64,000 bases of DNA from CAVZCK01 sp963773735 (GCA_963773735.1 CAVZCK010000022.1:124001-188000); one strand, 5' to 3'. Counted from the stretch's first letter, positions 28,805-38,013 are shown. Notes: generated by a model not told the origin, from the letters alone. Program-made: numbers and translations.

Positions 28805-30256
28805 TCAGCCGTCAACTTTGACACGGCGGGCGACGCGGAAGCCGTGCGGCTTGTCGCCCGGCGCGTGAGCCGCCGAAGGCGGCGGACAGCCGCGGGCCGG
28901 CTGGTCCTCAAGCCACTCCCAGCCCCCCGTCTTAGATCTCCAGGGGTCTCGATCATCGCAGTTATCGTCGGCATTGACGGGTCCGTTTGCGTGTCCGGCA
29001 GGCTGGGACAACGGCATGACAATGCGATAGGGCTCGCCGGTTATTTCGGAAAGCCACTTCGCATACGCATAGGCATCATGCTCGCTGAGGCCGGTAACCC
29101 GCGCCGACGGATCGCCGCCGCCGGCAGGACCGTAGGGCGGACAAACGTGATCGCGGACGCAGGCGTTCCACTGCTTCACATTTATCTCAGATTGGCTGAC
29201 GGCAAGGCTTTCTCCTTGCTCCGATGATGAAGCGTGCCGCGCCACGGACATCAACGGACAGCCCTCGCAATCGGCAAAAGGCCCCGAGGGTTTGCGATCG
29301 CCGGACGAACCGCCGGGTCCGCGACCGTGGGGAATGATCGAGAGCGGCTGCGCCTCGGTCCGCCCGCCCGCCTCCGCATTCCCAGGTTCCTTGAGCTCGG
29401 CGAGACGATGGGCCGCGGCGCGAGCGCCATCAGATTTGTTATCCGGGAGCGGACGTCGCGGGCGACCGGTCTGGATATCGGCCACTGCTGGGGCTGCGTT
29501 GCGGTCACCCGCATCCGCAATCGCGTCCGTATACTCCGGAGTGGCCGGCGTCTGATCCGCATGCTTGGGTTCGCGATCTTCCGAAGGGGCATCTGGCGTT
29601 TCGCCGGACACAGTCGGCGCCTCGTTCGGGGGCTGAGCCGAGACGCCTTTCGCGGGACCGGGATTGGGCTTGTCGTCCACCTTGGGCGGCAGCACTGGCG
29701 TCGAACCGTCCGGCGCCGTCCCGACCGCCGGCTTGGGCGGCAATGCCTTGTCCGGCTCCTGATTGGCTCCGGCTTGCGCGCCGACGGGATTGTCAGCCGC
29801 GGTTGCGCTTCCGGTGTGGTCCTGCTGCGCCGGGTCTCCGGACGCGGACGGCGGCATCGGCGGCGTCTCACTGGTGGCGGCTGTCTCCGGCTGTCCTTTG
29901 CCCAATTCGACGATCGACCCCTCGCCTGAGAACGCAATCCACGATATGGCGGCGCTCGGCCCCAGCAAAAGCAGGACCAACAACGCTCCCAGCCTGCCCC
30001 ACTGCCGCCGTTTCGTCTTCTGGCGCCCCACGCTGTAGGCCAGCCACTCATTATAGGCCTGGCGGCGGCCAGCGTCCTTCACGGCGTCATAGGCCATGTT
30101 CACCCGCTTGAACTGGCGCTCCGCCTCTTCATCGCCGGGATTGCGGTCCGGATGATAATTCTTCGCCAACTCGCGAAAGGCCTGTTTGACCTCTTCGTCG
30201 TTGGCCTCCCGGCTGATGCCGAGGATCTCGTAGCAATTTTCAGCAGTAATAGTCAT
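28805..30256 (-). CDS. J-domain membrane protein with C-terminal FGE-like domain
   Basis: This encodes 483 residues. An N-terminal J domain carries the HPD motif at 35-37 (AKNYHPDRNPG). A basic linker and a single membrane helix (about 88-109, RLGALLVLLLLGPSAAISWI) follow, then a long proline-rich region (about 120-330). The end (about 360-480) resembles the formylglycine-generating-enzyme (SUMF1) fold: AVSQSEINVKQWNACV, VTGLSEHDAYAYAKWLSEIT and GFRVARRV. The FGE part is shortened. The layout suggests a cytoplasmic J domain that recruits Hsp70 to the membrane and a periplasmic or lumenal binding domain. Function is unknown. Confidence 0.75.
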   Translation of the reverse strand: MTITAENCYEILGISREANDEEVKQAFRELAKNYHPDRNPGDEEAERQFKRVNMAYDAVKDAGRRQAYNEWLAYSVGRQKTKRRQWGRLGALLVLLLLGPSAAISWIAFSGEGSIVELGKGQPETAATSETPPMPPSASGDPAQQDHTGSATAADNPVGAQAGANQEPDKALPPKPAVGTAPDGSTPVLPPKVDDKPNPGPAKGVSAQPPNEAPTVSGETPDAPSEDREPKHADQTPATPEYTDAIADAGDRNAAPAVADIQTGRPRRPLPDNKSDGARAAAHRLAELKEPGNAEAGGRTEAQPLSIIPHGRGPGGSSGDRKPSGPFADCEGCPLMSVARHASSSEQGESLAVSQSEINVKQWNACVRDHVCPPYGPAGGGDPSARVTGLSEHDAYAYAKWLSEITGEPYRIVMPLSQPAGHANGPVNADDNCDDRDPWRSKTGGWEWLEDQPARGCPPPSAAHAPGDKPHGFRVARRVKVDG

Positions 30257-30633
30257 CGGCCGCCAACCAGCGTTTCATGGGGTGCATGAATCAAGCGGAA
30301 GACGGAATGCGAGCCGCATCGCATTCTTCGCGCTTTGATCTTCCTTATAGCAAAGACTCGGTACGCTGGTGGAGTCGAAGGGTTTGCGTAACTGCTTTTT
30401 ATCGCAGAGCCGTATTAATCCGGCAAAATCTTGAGACAAATTCGGCAAAAAGATGTCTTCCAGGGACATAAACCGAAAGGCGCGGTCAAACTGCGGCCCG
30501 GTGGCAAAGCTGATCGCGGGGATGATACGGAAAAAGCCGTGCCCCTCTTGCGCGCGGTCCGCAGAGCCGGTTTGATGTCCTCTCTGGGCCGGGCGCCAAG
30601 CGTTGGCGATGACAGCGCAGCAAACGAAACTGC
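30257..30633. other. Intergenic stretch between J-domain gene and moaA
   Basis: About 377 bp with no convincing gene or RNA. It should hold the promoter of the J-domain gene. A moderately AT-rich part lies at about 30330-30470. Confidence 0.5.
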
Positions 30634-31692
30634 TCACCCGCCGGTCATGCTCATATGGCGGGCGACGGCGGGCTTGTTGTGGCGGCGGTCGATGACAAAG
30701 TCGTGGCCCTTCGGCTTGCGGCCGATCGCTTCGTCGATCGCGGCTTCGAGCGGCGCATTGGTCTCGCTCATGCGAAGCGGCGCGCGCAGATCGGCGGCGT
30801 CGTCCTGACCGAGACACATATAGAGCGTGCCGGTGCAGGTGATCCGTACCCGATTGCAGCTTTCGCAGAAATTGTGGGTCAGAGGCGTAATGAAACCGAC
30901 GCGCCCGCCGGTCTCTTTCACCTGGACGTAGCGCGCCGGCCCGCCGGTCTTATAGGGGATGTCCTCCAGCGTCCAGCGGTCGAGCAACCGGGCGCGCACG
31001 ATCGACAGCGGCAGATATTGGTCGGTGCGGTCGCCGTCGATGTCGCCGAGCGGCATGGTCTCGATCAGGGTCAGATCCATACCGCGATCATGCGCCCAGA
31101 CCATCATGTCCTCGATCTCATCCTCGTTCATGCCTTTAAGCGCCACGGCATTGATCTTCACGGCAAGCCCGGCGCCCTGCGCGGCCTCGATTCCGGCGAT
31201 GACCTGATCGAAATCGCCCCAGCGGGTGATCGCCTTGAAGCGGTCGGGCCGCAGCGTGTCGAGGGAAATGTTCACGCGCCGCACGCCGCAATCGTAAAGC
31301 TCACTCGCAAAGCGCGGCATCTGACTGCCATTGGTCGTCAGCGTCAGCTCGTCGAGCGTGCCGCTGTCGAGATGGCGGGAGAGCGAGCGGAACAGCGACA
31401 TGATATTCTTGCGCACGAGCGGTTCACCGCCCGTCAGCCGCAGCTTGCGCACGCCCTTGGCGACAAAGACGGAGCACAGCCGGTCCAGCTCTTCGAGCGT
31501 CAGAAGATCCCGCTTCGGCAGGAAGGTCATGTTTTCCGCCATGCAATAGACGCAGCGGAAGTCGCAGCGGTCGGTGACCGAAACCCGCAAATAGGTGATG
31601 GTTCGGCCATAAGGGTCGATCATCGGCGCGGCGTGCCCGGCGTCAAAGCCGATCGAGGCGGTTTCACGGCTCCCTGACATGTTTTCCGGCAT
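30634..31692 (-). CDS. moaA: GTP 3',8-cyclase MoaA
   Basis: This is a 352-residue radical SAM enzyme for the first step of molybdenum cofactor synthesis. The N-terminal cluster motif is VTDRCDFRCVYCM (CX3CX2C), followed by RLTGGEPLVR. The C-terminal second cluster reads HNFCESCNRVRITCTGTLY with a distant cysteine (YMCLG). Both clusters are complete. Start ATG 31692 (or 31680). It stands alone here, without other moa genes. Confidence 0.94.
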   Translation of the reverse strand: MPENMSGSRETASIGFDAGHAAPMIDPYGRTITYLRVSVTDRCDFRCVYCMAENMTFLPKRDLLTLEELDRLCSVFVAKGVRKLRLTGGEPLVRKNIMSLFRSLSRHLDSGTLDELTLTTNGSQMPRFASELYDCGVRRVNISLDTLRPDRFKAITRWGDFDQVIAGIEAAQGAGLAVKINAVALKGMNEDEIEDMMVWAHDRGMDLTLIETMPLGDIDGDRTDQYLPLSIVRARLLDRWTLEDIPYKTGGPARYVQVKETGGRVGFITPLTHNFCESCNRVRITCTGTLYMCLGQDDAADLRAPLRMSETNAPLEAAIDEAIGRKPKGHDFVIDRRHNKPAVARHMSMTGG

Positions 31693-31822
31693 TTTTGGTG
31701 GGTCCCTTTGGACCTAGGGTCAGTTTCCGAACGGCGTTCAGCCTTAAAATGTAGCATCTGCGGCCGCGGATTCAAAGTGGTGGCGCCTCAACAAGTGGCC
31801 CGATCGGCGCGGGCGCACGGCG

Positions 31823-31933
31823 ATGCTCGGAGCGTTCGCCGATTACGAACCGCCGACCGCCGCCCGCATCTTCTTCATCATGACGCTGATCGGCTCGATT
31901 CTTGGGCTGACGCTCGTCTCGCACGGACTCTGA
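31823..31933 (+). CDS. Possible tiny membrane protein
   Basis: This is a 36-residue frame beginning MLGAFADYEPPTAARIFFIM and ending with a hydrophobic helix (TLIGSILGLTLVSHGL). There is no strong ribosome site, but the hydrophobic helix and the YEPPTAAR lead-in look protein-like. It may be longer if a non-ATG start is used upstream. I report it as a candidate only. Confidence 0.3.
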   Translation: MLGAFADYEPPTAARIFFIMTLIGSILGLTLVSHGL

Positions 31934-31963
31934 GGACGCGCCCCGACCGCCCGATAAGGCCGC

Positions 31964-33130
31964 TCAAACGGACCCGAAATAGCGCTGCAGAAAGCGGTGA
32001 TAGACGTCGGTGAGCAGCTCAAGGTCCGAAATGGAGGTATTCTCATCGACCTTGTGAATGGTCTTGTTGACGAGGCCGTATTCGACGACGGGGCAAAGGT
32101 CCTTGATGAAACGGGCGTCTGACGTGCCGCCATCGGTCGACAATTGGGCCGTGAGCCCGGTGACCTCGCGCGAGACGTCAAGCAGCATTTCAAGCCAGGG
32201 GCCGGGCTTGGTCAGGAACACGTCGGCATTGGACTCGAACGCAACATCATAGCTCAGTCCCGTTCCCGCCAATGTCGCCTCGATCAGCTCGCGCAGCCGC
32301 GCCGACAGCAATTCCGCGCTGTGCAAATCGTTGAAGCGGATGTTGAACTGCGCCGTCGCTTTGGCCGGAACGACATTCACGGCCGGGTTGCCGGTATCGA
32401 CGCTGGTCACTTCGAGATTGGACGGGGCGAAATTTTCGCTGCCTGCGTCGAGCCGCTCATCGATGATCCGCTTCAGCGCGGCGATAAGCCCGGTCAGCGG
32501 ATTTCGGGTCTGATGAGGATAGGCGACATGGCCCTGCACGCCGCGAACCATCAGCCGTCCGCTGAGGCTGCCGCGGCGGCCGATCTTGACCGCCTCGCCC
32601 ATCCTCTCGGGATGGGTCGGCTCGCCGAGGATGCAGTGGTCCGGGCGCTCGCCGGCTTCGCGCATCCATTCGACGACCGCGCGCGTCCCGTTGAAGGCCG
32701 GGCCTTCCTCGTCGGCGGTAATGAGAAAGCTGATCGAACCCGCGGGGCGCCCGCGCTCTTCCAGATAGCGGAACGCCGCCGCCATCATCGCGGCGACGCC
32801 GCCCTTCATGTCGACCGCGCCCCGTCCGAAAATCGCGCCGTCCCGAATCTCGGCGCCGAAAGGCGGGGACGTCCAGGCGGCCTCATCGCCAGGCGGGACC
32901 ACATCGACATGACCGGCAAAGCACAGATGTGGCGCGCCGTCACCGAGCCGCGCATAAAGATTGTCCACGGCAGGCAAGCCGCCGCTGCCGAAGGGCAGGC
33001 GCCGGCACGAGAATCCAGCCTGTGTGAGCTGCGTCTCCATGTAATCAAGCGCTCCAGCCTCATCCGGCGTGACGCTGGGACAGCGGATCAGCGCCGCGGC
33101 ATGGGCGACTGGGTCGCGATGGTCGCTCAT
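31964..33130 (-). CDS. dapE: Succinyl-diaminopimelate desuccinylase DapE
   Basis: This encodes 388 residues, normal for DapE. It is a zinc M20-family enzyme that removes succinate from N-succinyl-LL-diaminopimelate in lysine and cell-wall synthesis. Metal-site sequences are visible: CFAGHVDVVPPGD, GRGAVDMKGGVAAM and ADEEGPAFNGT. The ATG at 33130 overlaps the stop of the upstream membrane protein by 4 bp, so I prefer it over longer frames. Confidence 0.92.
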   Translation of the reverse strand: MSDHRDPVAHAAALIRCPSVTPDEAGALDYMETQLTQAGFSCRRLPFGSGGLPAVDNLYARLGDGAPHLCFAGHVDVVPPGDEAAWTSPPFGAEIRDGAIFGRGAVDMKGGVAAMMAAAFRYLEERGRPAGSISFLITADEEGPAFNGTRAVVEWMREAGERPDHCILGEPTHPERMGEAVKIGRRGSLSGRLMVRGVQGHVAYPHQTRNPLTGLIAALKRIIDERLDAGSENFAPSNLEVTSVDTGNPAVNVVPAKATAQFNIRFNDLHSAELLSARLRELIEATLAGTGLSYDVAFESNADVFLTKPGPWLEMLLDVSREVTGLTAQLSTDGGTSDARFIKDLCPVVEYGLVNKTIHKVDENTSISDLELLTDVYHRFLQRYFGSV

Positions 33131-33855
33131 CGCCCTGCACTCTCGGCCGGCGAGGCGGACTGAACGAGCATGATCTTCTGCCAGATCTTGCTGCTCAGAT
33201 TTGTCGTTAGTGCCTCGATATCGTTGACGGCGGAAATCACAGTTGAGTCCGGAAAATGTTGGGCGTAAAGCGCTGCGAGCTTGCTCGTCAACGACAGCAT
33301 TTCCGAGCAATAGTCAAGATAGCGCAACAGCTGCTCGTTCGTCAGATCGCGTACCGGCGAAGACGGCGTTCGCGCCTTGCCCGCAACCGATGCCGGGTCT
33401 TTCGTCAGCTGATGCATGTCGATGACATGGGCGACCGCGCGCAGGCGATAAAGGCCGCTAAGCGCCTTGTCACGCTTGTAGCGGCGCTCAAGCCGGACAA
33501 AGAAAGCGATAAAGAGACCCGAAAGCACAAGAATATTGAACGAGGCTTCAAGCGCTTGGGTAAAATCCGCAAGGGTGACTGCGCCTTGGACTGAGGGGTG
33601 GTAATAATTGATGAGCAGGTAAAACCCGTAAAGGCCGCCGAGAATGGCAAGCACCGACAAGATCCTCAAGGCCCACTGCGGCTCTCGGAGCGAGGCCGCT
33701 TCACGCGCGGCCGGGCGCGCGAGATCGCAGAGGTGCGAGACGGTCTGGGTGAGCCCTCTGGTCGGGAAGCGCTCCGCCACCCGGCTTCGCAGCGCCACGA
33801 GCTGTTTGATGATCGCCCGGTCATCAAGCGTCTGATATTCGAGATTGACTGCCAT
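33127..33855 (-). CDS. Hypothetical membrane protein upstream of dapE
   Basis: This encodes 242 residues. Two membrane helices lie in the middle (about 83-104, RILSVLAILGGLYGFYLLIN, and about 108-128, FNILVLSGLFIAFFV region). The N- and C-terminal parts are soluble and helical. No family is recognised. The 4-bp overlap with dapE suggests coupled translation. Ribosome site at the start is weak. Confidence 0.65.
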   Translation of the reverse strand: MAVNLEYQTLDDRAIIKQLVALRSRVAERFPTRGLTQTVSHLCDLARPAAREAASLREPQWALRILSVLAILGGLYGFYLLINYYHPSVQGAVTLADFTQALEASFNILVLSGLFIAFFVRLERRYKRDKALSGLYRLRAVAHVIDMHQLTKDPASVAGKARTPSSPVRDLTNEQLLRYLDYCSEMLSLTSKLAALYAQHFPDSTVISAVNDIEALTTNLSSKIWQKIMLVQSASPAESAGR

Positions 33856-33904
33856 TTGCGGTTAGTCGCGGCGGGCCGTTTCGTTCGAGCTGCTATGGTG
33901 AAGC

Positions 33905-35125
33905 TTAAATATCGATTGCGCCGAGAAGAAGTGCGTTGATGCGCCGGCTGTCGAATTGTGTTTCGGCCAATTCGCGGCTTGCTCTGGCCATCGCCGGAAT
34001 CAGATCCGGGCGCAGCAGCAGCCGGGCCATCGCGCCGGCAAGCGCCGATGCGTCACCTGGCGGTACGATCATACCGTTTTCGCCCTCGCGAACGGCGACC
34101 CGGCAGCCGCGCGATGTGGATGTGATCACCGGACGGCCCATCGCGATCGCTTCCAGGAGCCCTTGCGGTATGGCATCGCCTATTGCGGGAAGCACAAAAA
34201 CATGGGTCTTGGCGAGAAAGGGCCGCGGATCGGTGCTGGGGCCGAGATAGCGCACGACATTGCGGTAGCGCTTCAGCGCCGATAGCGGAAAGCTGCTCGG
34301 GCCGCGGATCTCGGGACCGGCAACCAGGCATTGATAATGACCGGGCTTGGCCTTCAGGTAGCGCGCCGCTTCGCAGAATTCAGCGATGCCGAGCCGCCGG
34401 TCGAGCGGGCCGGCGTAAAGGAACATGACGCCACGGTCGAGAGGCGGCAAAGGCGCGATCGGAAAACGCGCCAGATGGATGCCGCTGCCGTTCACGGGGA
34501 ACCGGCGCAGCCGCTCCGGCAGGAGGCGATGAAGCTCGAGGAGCTTGTGGTTCTCCTCATTGAAGAAGACGCCGGTGTGGCTGAGCGAGAAGCCGAGGCG
34601 CAGAAGCACCTTTTGCAGTTGCCGCTGCGCTTTCGACGCATGGTCCGGCGTTTCTTCAAAGCCGCGCCCAAGCTCGCCGATCATCGCGACGATGTGAGGA
34701 ACGCCTGCCATGCGTCCTGCAAGCCCGGCGAGCATGGCACCTTTCGGCGAATAGCCTGCGACAATGTCCGGCCGAATCTTGCGGAACGTGCGGACGAGGC
34801 GGGCTAAGGCAAGCTGGTCGGCGAGGGGGGAAAAGCCCTGACGGAATGCGGCGAGCGGCTCAACCTCGGCGCCCAGGCGCGCAAGGGCATCAGACGCTGC
34901 AGCATCGCCAAGCTCCGGCGCGAAACAGCAGGTGTGATGGCCGCGCCAGCCGATTTCATGGATCAGCGGTCCGAGAGTAACCGCAAGCGATGCGCGCGAG
35001 GGTCCGACAAGCGCAACTCTCCTCTGCACAATTCGCGGAATGACAGCCGGCGGCCGGTTCGCCGACTGTGGCCGGACACGTCGCGCATGATTGCCGTCGC
35101 GCTGCCATCCCGGCTCGCCGCGCAT
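33905..35125 (-). CDS. Glycosyltransferase (GT4-like)
   Basis: This encodes 406 residues. The C-terminal half has the GT-B donor-site pattern: VFVLPAIGDAIPQGLLEAIA then GRPVITS and GENGMIVPPGDASALA. The N-terminal domain starts RVALVGPSRASLAVTLGPL and has PDIVAGYSPKGAMLAGLAGR. AAGGAGGGG lies just before ATG 35125. It probably adds a sugar to a surface polysaccharide or lipid, but there are no companion sugar genes here. Confidence 0.82.
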   Translation of the reverse strand: MRGEPGWQRDGNHARRVRPQSANRPPAVIPRIVQRRVALVGPSRASLAVTLGPLIHEIGWRGHHTCCFAPELGDAAASDALARLGAEVEPLAAFRQGFSPLADQLALARLVRTFRKIRPDIVAGYSPKGAMLAGLAGRMAGVPHIVAMIGELGRGFEETPDHASKAQRQLQKVLLRLGFSLSHTGVFFNEENHKLLELHRLLPERLRRFPVNGSGIHLARFPIAPLPPLDRGVMFLYAGPLDRRLGIAEFCEAARYLKAKPGHYQCLVAGPEIRGPSSFPLSALKRYRNVVRYLGPSTDPRPFLAKTHVFVLPAIGDAIPQGLLEAIAMGRPVITSTSRGCRVAVREGENGMIVPPGDASALAGAMARLLLRPDLIPAMARASRELAETQFDSRRINALLLGAIDI

Positions 35126-35440
35126 GATCCCCTCCTTCGCAGCCGCGATCGACCTGCCGGGTCACTCCCGGCCATTGCGGCGCCGGTTATGCGCCGAAAA
35201 GGGTTAACAAAACGCGGCTGGCGTTCCCCGGAGAACCATAGGCCAAATTGGCATTAAAGTGGAACGCTTTCGTCGTCCTCCGCGTGGCGAAAGCCCATGC
35301 GGCAGCGCGCCTCGACCAGTGTTTCGGAATGGATCGCGCGGGAATGGGCGTCCCGCCGCCGTTATTCACCGTATCCGTAATTCTTTCGCGTCGCGTAGAA
35401 AGATCTTGATCCTCATATGATGCGCTGGTAAACAACCTTA
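35126..35440. other. Gene-free leader before the RNA candidate
   Basis: No convincing coding frame. It contains the glycosyltransferase promoter side and, at its right end, a promoter-like pair for the rightward RNA (see next entry). Confidence 0.45.
35406..35434 (+). promoter_or_regulatory. Putative sigma-70-type promoter for RNA candidate
   Basis: TTGATC (35406-35411) and TAAACA (35429-35434) are separated by 17 bp. A start 6-7 bp downstream falls at the GG (35441-35442) that opens the first RNA stem. Confidence 0.4.
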
Positions 35441-35534
35441 GGTTGCATCTACGGATGCAGCCGGTTGCCTGTCGAAAGACGGGCTAGCGGGGTAACTATC
35501 CTGAAGAGATGCTGGAAACGGCATCTCTTCTTTT
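35441..35534 (+). ncRNA. Candidate structured small RNA
   Basis: About 94 nt with three consecutive stem-loops. Stem 1 is 35441-35462 (9 pairs, TACG loop). Stem 2 is 35467-35484 (7 pairs, GAAA tetraloop). Stem 3 is 35503-35530, ten perfect pairs (GAAGAGATGC/GCATCTCTTC) followed by TTTT, an intrinsic terminator. A promoter-like pair ends just upstream. There is no coding frame. I do not recognise the family; loosely similar bits to c-di-GMP-I riboswitches are not enough. Confidence 0.55.
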
Positions 35535-35547
35535 CGGTGTCTTCGGC

Positions 35548-35583
35548 AAAAAAAAATGCCCCGGCGCGGGGTTGGCCGGGGCA
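35548..35583 (-). terminator. Strong intrinsic terminator for leftward transcription
   Basis: On the minus strand the stem GCCCCGGC/GCCGGGGC is followed by nine Ts. It faces the rightward terminator at 35503-35534 with a 13-bp gap, so two transcripts end tail to tail. It would stop transcripts coming from lutBC. Confidence 0.85.
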
Positions 35584-35881
35584 CTCCAAAGAGGGCGTTC
35601 ACAGAATTTCCGCGAACGGGACTATGGTCCTTGAGCCTCATGGCAGATTTGTGACAAACGTCACCGCCGGCGATAAAGATTCCCGCTCACTTCAATTTTT
35701 TTACAAACTTATCAACAAGATGTTGGTTCACGTGCAGCGATCCGCAAACACTCCGAGCACCATTTCTGGGGCTGTCTCAAGATATATTGCGCAACCTATT
35801 GTAATTTAGCCAATGTTTGCCGGAGCCGAAGCGACCGTCCAAATAAAAGCGCCTGAGCGGCGTCGATTTTTTTTGGGTCTG
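35584..35881. other. 3' region of the lut transcript, possible small RNA
   Basis: About 300 bp, AT-richer, without a convincing gene. The minus strand can form small hairpins (CGTTC/GAACG at 35596-35618; GGAC/GTCC near 35618-35630) just before the terminator. It may be a 3' UTR or a short leftward RNA. Confidence 0.4.
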
Positions 35882-36571
35882 CTATCGGTTTTCCATAACA
35901 AGAAACACCGCAAGCCGCCTCGGCCCGTGAGCGCCGCGGACGAGCGTTTGTTCAATGTCTGCTGTTGCAGACGGGCCACTGACGAAGTTCACGGTGCGCG
36001 GCAAGCGCCCTTGTCCATAGATGGTACGCAGCGCGTCCCAAGCGTCCTCATAGGGTCCGGCGAGATTGTCCGCGAGCAGGATCACGAAATGCGTCTCCGG
36101 AAGGAAATTCAACGTCGAGGGGTTTTCAGGGCCGGATGTGAGGATCAGCGTTCCGGATTCCGCCGCGCCGGCGGCCGCACGGCTTAGCGAGGCCGCATCG
36201 GTCTCCTGGGCGGGGCCGGTTTCCCGCTGGATCAGCGTGCCGTCCCAGTTGAGCGCCGCAATGACGGGATCGCTGCCATGGCGAAGACGCGCCGGCAGGT
36301 TGAACTCGGCGAGCTGATCGGCGAGGGCGCGCGGCAATTCGGCCAGCGTATCAACGGTGCGGACGACGGCGCCTTGTGCCGTGAGCATCGTCGCAAACCG
36401 CTCGATCAGCTCGGCCTTCGGTCTGCGTGCCCTGGCGGGGATCAACCCGTGAGGGCTCCGTTCGAGCCGCGCGCGCACTTGGCCGCGGCGTCCTGGCTCG
36501 TCGCCCCTGGCATTGAGCGCCTTGCGGATGGCGCCGATGATGCCGGCACGATCGCTGCCATTGTTGCTCAT
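35882..36571 (-). CDS. lutC: Lactate utilisation protein LutC
   Basis: This is a 229-residue LUD-domain protein. Family features include LTSGPENPSTLNFLPETHF and GPSATADIEQTLVRGAHGPR. It is part of the LutABC iron-sulfur lactate oxidation complex. ATG 36571 overlaps the lutB stop by 4 bp. The C-terminus ends in a short basic tail. Confidence 0.9.
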   Translation of the reverse strand: MSNNGSDRAGIIGAIRKALNARGDEPGRRGQVRARLERSPHGLIPARARRPKAELIERFATMLTAQGAVVRTVDTLAELPRALADQLAEFNLPARLRHGSDPVIAALNWDGTLIQRETGPAQETDAASLSRAAAGAAESGTLILTSGPENPSTLNFLPETHFVILLADNLAGPYEDAWDALRTIYGQGRLPRTVNFVSGPSATADIEQTLVRGAHGPRRLAVFLVMENR

Positions 36572-38013
36572 TGCCCGATCTCCGCTTCGCGTCTGCGTTT
36601 CTTGAGTTCGGCGCGCCAAAGATTATGAAAAGTCCGTCCCGCAGGCGCGGGCAGATCTCGATGACGCAGCCAGCTCCCGGCAAGCGGCAACCAGCGAAAA
36701 GCGCCGCGCGCTTTGCCCCATTCACCGAGCAGGCCGATCATCGGCCCGGTGGCAAAGCGGTAAAACTTCGGCCGCGCCGCCGCAAATGCCCAGGCGCGCA
36801 CGGCCATGCGCTGCAGCCAAGGGCTGTCCCCGAGCTCAAATTCGCGCTCGCGCCAATGACGCATCATTTTCGGCAGCGGGATTTTCATCGGACAGACTTC
36901 CTCGCAGCGCCCGCAGAAGGAAGACGCATTCGGCAGATGCCCGGCTTCGTCGACGCCGATCAGCTGGGGCGTGAGCACCGCACCCATTGGTCCCGGATAG
37001 ACCCAGCCATAAGCATGGCCTCCGACCGCGCCATAAACCGGACAATGGTTCATGCAAGCGCCGCAGCGAATGCAGCGCAGCATGTCCTGGAAGTCCGACC
37101 CCAGCATTTCGGAGCGGCCATTGTCGAGCAGGACGACGTGATAGGCTTCGGGGCCGTCCAGGTCTCCGGGACGGCGAGGCCCGGTCGAGAAGGTCGTATA
37201 GATCGAGATCTCCTGGCCGGTCGCCGAACGGGCGAGCACGCGAAGGATGGCGCTGACATCGGAGAGGGTCGGCACGATCTTCTCGATGGTCGTCAGCACG
37301 ATATGAACGCGCGGCAGAAGCTGCGTCAGGTCGCCATTGCCTTCATTGGTGACGATGACGGACGTGCCGGTTTCAGCGATCAGGAAGTTCGCTCCGGTAA
37401 TGCCGACATCGGCGTTCAGAAATTTCTCCCGCAGGATGCCGCGGGCTTCCGAGACCAGCTCGGTCGGCTCGACGAGCGACCGGTTCTCCGGCAAATGCTT
37501 GTGCACGCGGCGGAAGTCGGCTTCGATCTGCTCACGGTTGAGATGGAAGACCGGGGCAATGATGTGGCTCGGCGTATCGTGGCGGATCTGGACGATATAT
37601 TCGCCAAGATCGGTCTCGGCGACTTCGAGGCCGGCGGCTTCGAGCGCGGGATTGAGTCCGACCTCCTCGGCGACCATCGACTTGCCCTTGGTGACGAGCT
37701 TTGCCCCCGCCTCTTTGCAAATGCCGACGATGATGCGCCGCGCATCGTCTGCGGTCGCGGCCCAATGGACGTGGCCGCCCGCCGCCGTCACCCGCTCCTC
37801 ATAGGCTTCGAGATAGAGATCCAGATGCTCGAGCGTATGGTTCTTGATGTCCTTCGCCTGCTCGCAGAGCGCGTCGAATTCGGGCAGCAGGCTGCGGGCA
37901 GCAAGCCGCCGGCCGATAAAGCCGGTCTGCGCCCGGCCAAGCGCGCGCTGGAGCTGGGCATCGTCGAGGGCGTGGGCGGCGTTCCGCTTGAAATTATGCG
38001 ATGTCGGTTGCAA
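36568..38013 (-). CDS. lutB: Iron-sulfur lactate utilisation protein LutB
   Basis: This encodes 481 residues: an N-terminal LUD domain (KSMVAEEVGLNPALEAAG; FLIAETGTSVIVTNEGNGD) and a ferredoxin-like part with CIRCGACMNHCPVYG and CGRCEEVCPMKIPLP, which bind two 4Fe-4S clusters. The start is apparently TTG at 38013, giving the typical SHNFKRNA N-terminus. It is followed by lutC. I do not find lutA upstream, where it usually lies. Confidence 0.92.
   Translation of the reverse strand: MQPTSHNFKRNAAHALDDAQLQRALGRAQTGFIGRRLAARSLLPEFDALCEQAKDIKNHTLEHLDLYLEAYEERVTAAGGHVHWAATADDARRIIVGICKEAGAKLVTKGKSMVAEEVGLNPALEAAGLEVAETDLGEYIVQIRHDTPSHIIAPVFHLNREQIEADFRRVHKHLPENRSLVEPTELVSEARGILREKFLNADVGITGANFLIAETGTSVIVTNEGNGDLTQLLPRVHIVLTTIEKIVPTLSDVSAILRVLARSATGQEISIYTTFSTGPRRPGDLDGPEAYHVVLLDNGRSEMLGSDFQDMLRCIRCGACMNHCPVYGAVGGHAYGWVYPGPMGAVLTPQLIGVDEAGHLPNASSFCGRCEEVCPMKIPLPKMMRHWREREFELGDSPWLQRMAVRAWAFAAARPKFYRFATGPMIGLLGEWGKARGAFRWLPLAGSWLRHRDLPAPAGRTFHNLWRAELKKRRREAEIGQ

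Noticed and set aside
35467..35500. Resemblance of the RNA candidate to a c-di-GMP-I riboswitch (AGCGGGGTAAC piece)
   Set aside because: The conserved GCACAGGGCAAACC and GGGACGCAAAGCC parts are missing, and no gene follows on that strand.
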